From positions 1 through 15,961 of the forward strand of contig JBHAEV010000026.1 of the NCBI GenBank assembly GCA_041855735.1: a DNA stretch of 15,961 nucleotides, written 5' to 3'. The notes beneath the pieces were generated by a model. It made no database searches. It was given only the letters and a program-made list of their open reading frames with translations, and had not been told where the DNA came from. Source of the DNA: CALALP01 sp041855735 (lineage in GTDB: Bacteria > Bacillota > Clostridia > Lachnospirales > Lachnospiraceae). Shown piece by piece: positions 15,906 through 15,961 of this stretch. Position numbers and translations under genes: made by a program. How positions within the stretch are numbered: position 1 is the first letter of the stretch; every line of letters begins with the position of its first letter.

Positions 15906-15961
15906 TTATTTCTTGTTTTTTCCTGTTGCAAAGGTCATCAAGTACTCCTGATCCAATTCTT
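15906..15961 (-). CDS. C-terminal end of a sugar ABC transporter ATPase (partial)
   Basis: The frame reading in from the right edge ends ELDQEYLMTFATGKNKK before a TAA at 15906-15908. The pattern acidic/Gln...hydrophobic-Met...ATGxNK is the usual extreme C-terminus of RbsA/MglA-type double-ATPase sugar transporter subunits, and the RbsC-type permease follows 13 bp later. Only 17 codons are visible, so the identification rests mainly on position. Confidence 0.7.
   Translation of the reverse strand, partial: ELDQEYLMTFATGKNKK

Overview
The window looks like a chromosomal segment of a low-to-mid GC Gram-positive anaerobe, most likely a Clostridia or Lachnospiraceae-type bacterium. The grounds are strong AAGGAGG-type ribosome binding sites, sigma-A-like promoters with extended -10 elements, a short 61-residue ribosomal protein L28, an AgrC/LytTR-style two-component system and a Firmicutes-type inositol (iol) gene set with a DeoR-family regulator. 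Assignment below that level is inference.

Left part (1-3029, minus strand): a leftward cluster with a cytoplasmic family 3 beta-glycosidase, a GtrA-like four-helix membrane protein that overlaps it by 4 bp, and the first codons of an unidentified gene running off the left edge. The 207-bp region 3030-3236 is a divergent promoter region. It holds an extended -10 promoter for the glycosidase, a 30-bp dyad in the glycosidase leader, and a good sigma-A promoter for the rightward genes.

Centre (3237-5273, plus strand): a LytTR response regulator followed by a multi-pass GHKL (AgrC-like) sensor kinase. No peptide precursor or AgrB-like processing gene is next to them. At 5310-5614 (minus strand) lies a self-contained rpmB unit with promoter, ribosome binding site, L28 gene and intrinsic terminator.

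Right part (5651-15961, minus strand): a long, tightly spaced myo-inositol catabolic operon. In transcription order it reads: ABC ATPase (only the C-terminal end seen), RbsC-type permease, an IolG-like dehydrogenase, iolC, iolD, iolA/mmsA, iolG, iolR (DeoR family), iolJ, iolB. Together these encode uptake of an inositol by an ABC transporter, oxidation to 2-keto-inositol (IolG), hydrolysis of the trione (IolD), isomerisation (IolB), phosphorylation (IolC), aldol cleavage to DHAP and malonate semialdehyde (IolJ), and conversion of the semialdehyde to acetyl-CoA (IolA). The dehydratase IolE, needed between IolG and IolD, is not in the window. The operon promoter and any substrate-binding protein must lie beyond the right edge. 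The gap before iolR contains a perfect 12-bp inverted repeat beside an extended -10 promoter, a candidate autoregulatory site.

There is no gene-free stretch over 300 bases. I found no mobile element, CRISPR array, tRNA or rRNA. Most of the window is recognisable metabolism. The items most worth a second look are the dyads before the glycosidase and iolR, the glycosidase C-terminal tail with its coupled GtrA gene, and the unusual composition of the iol operon.
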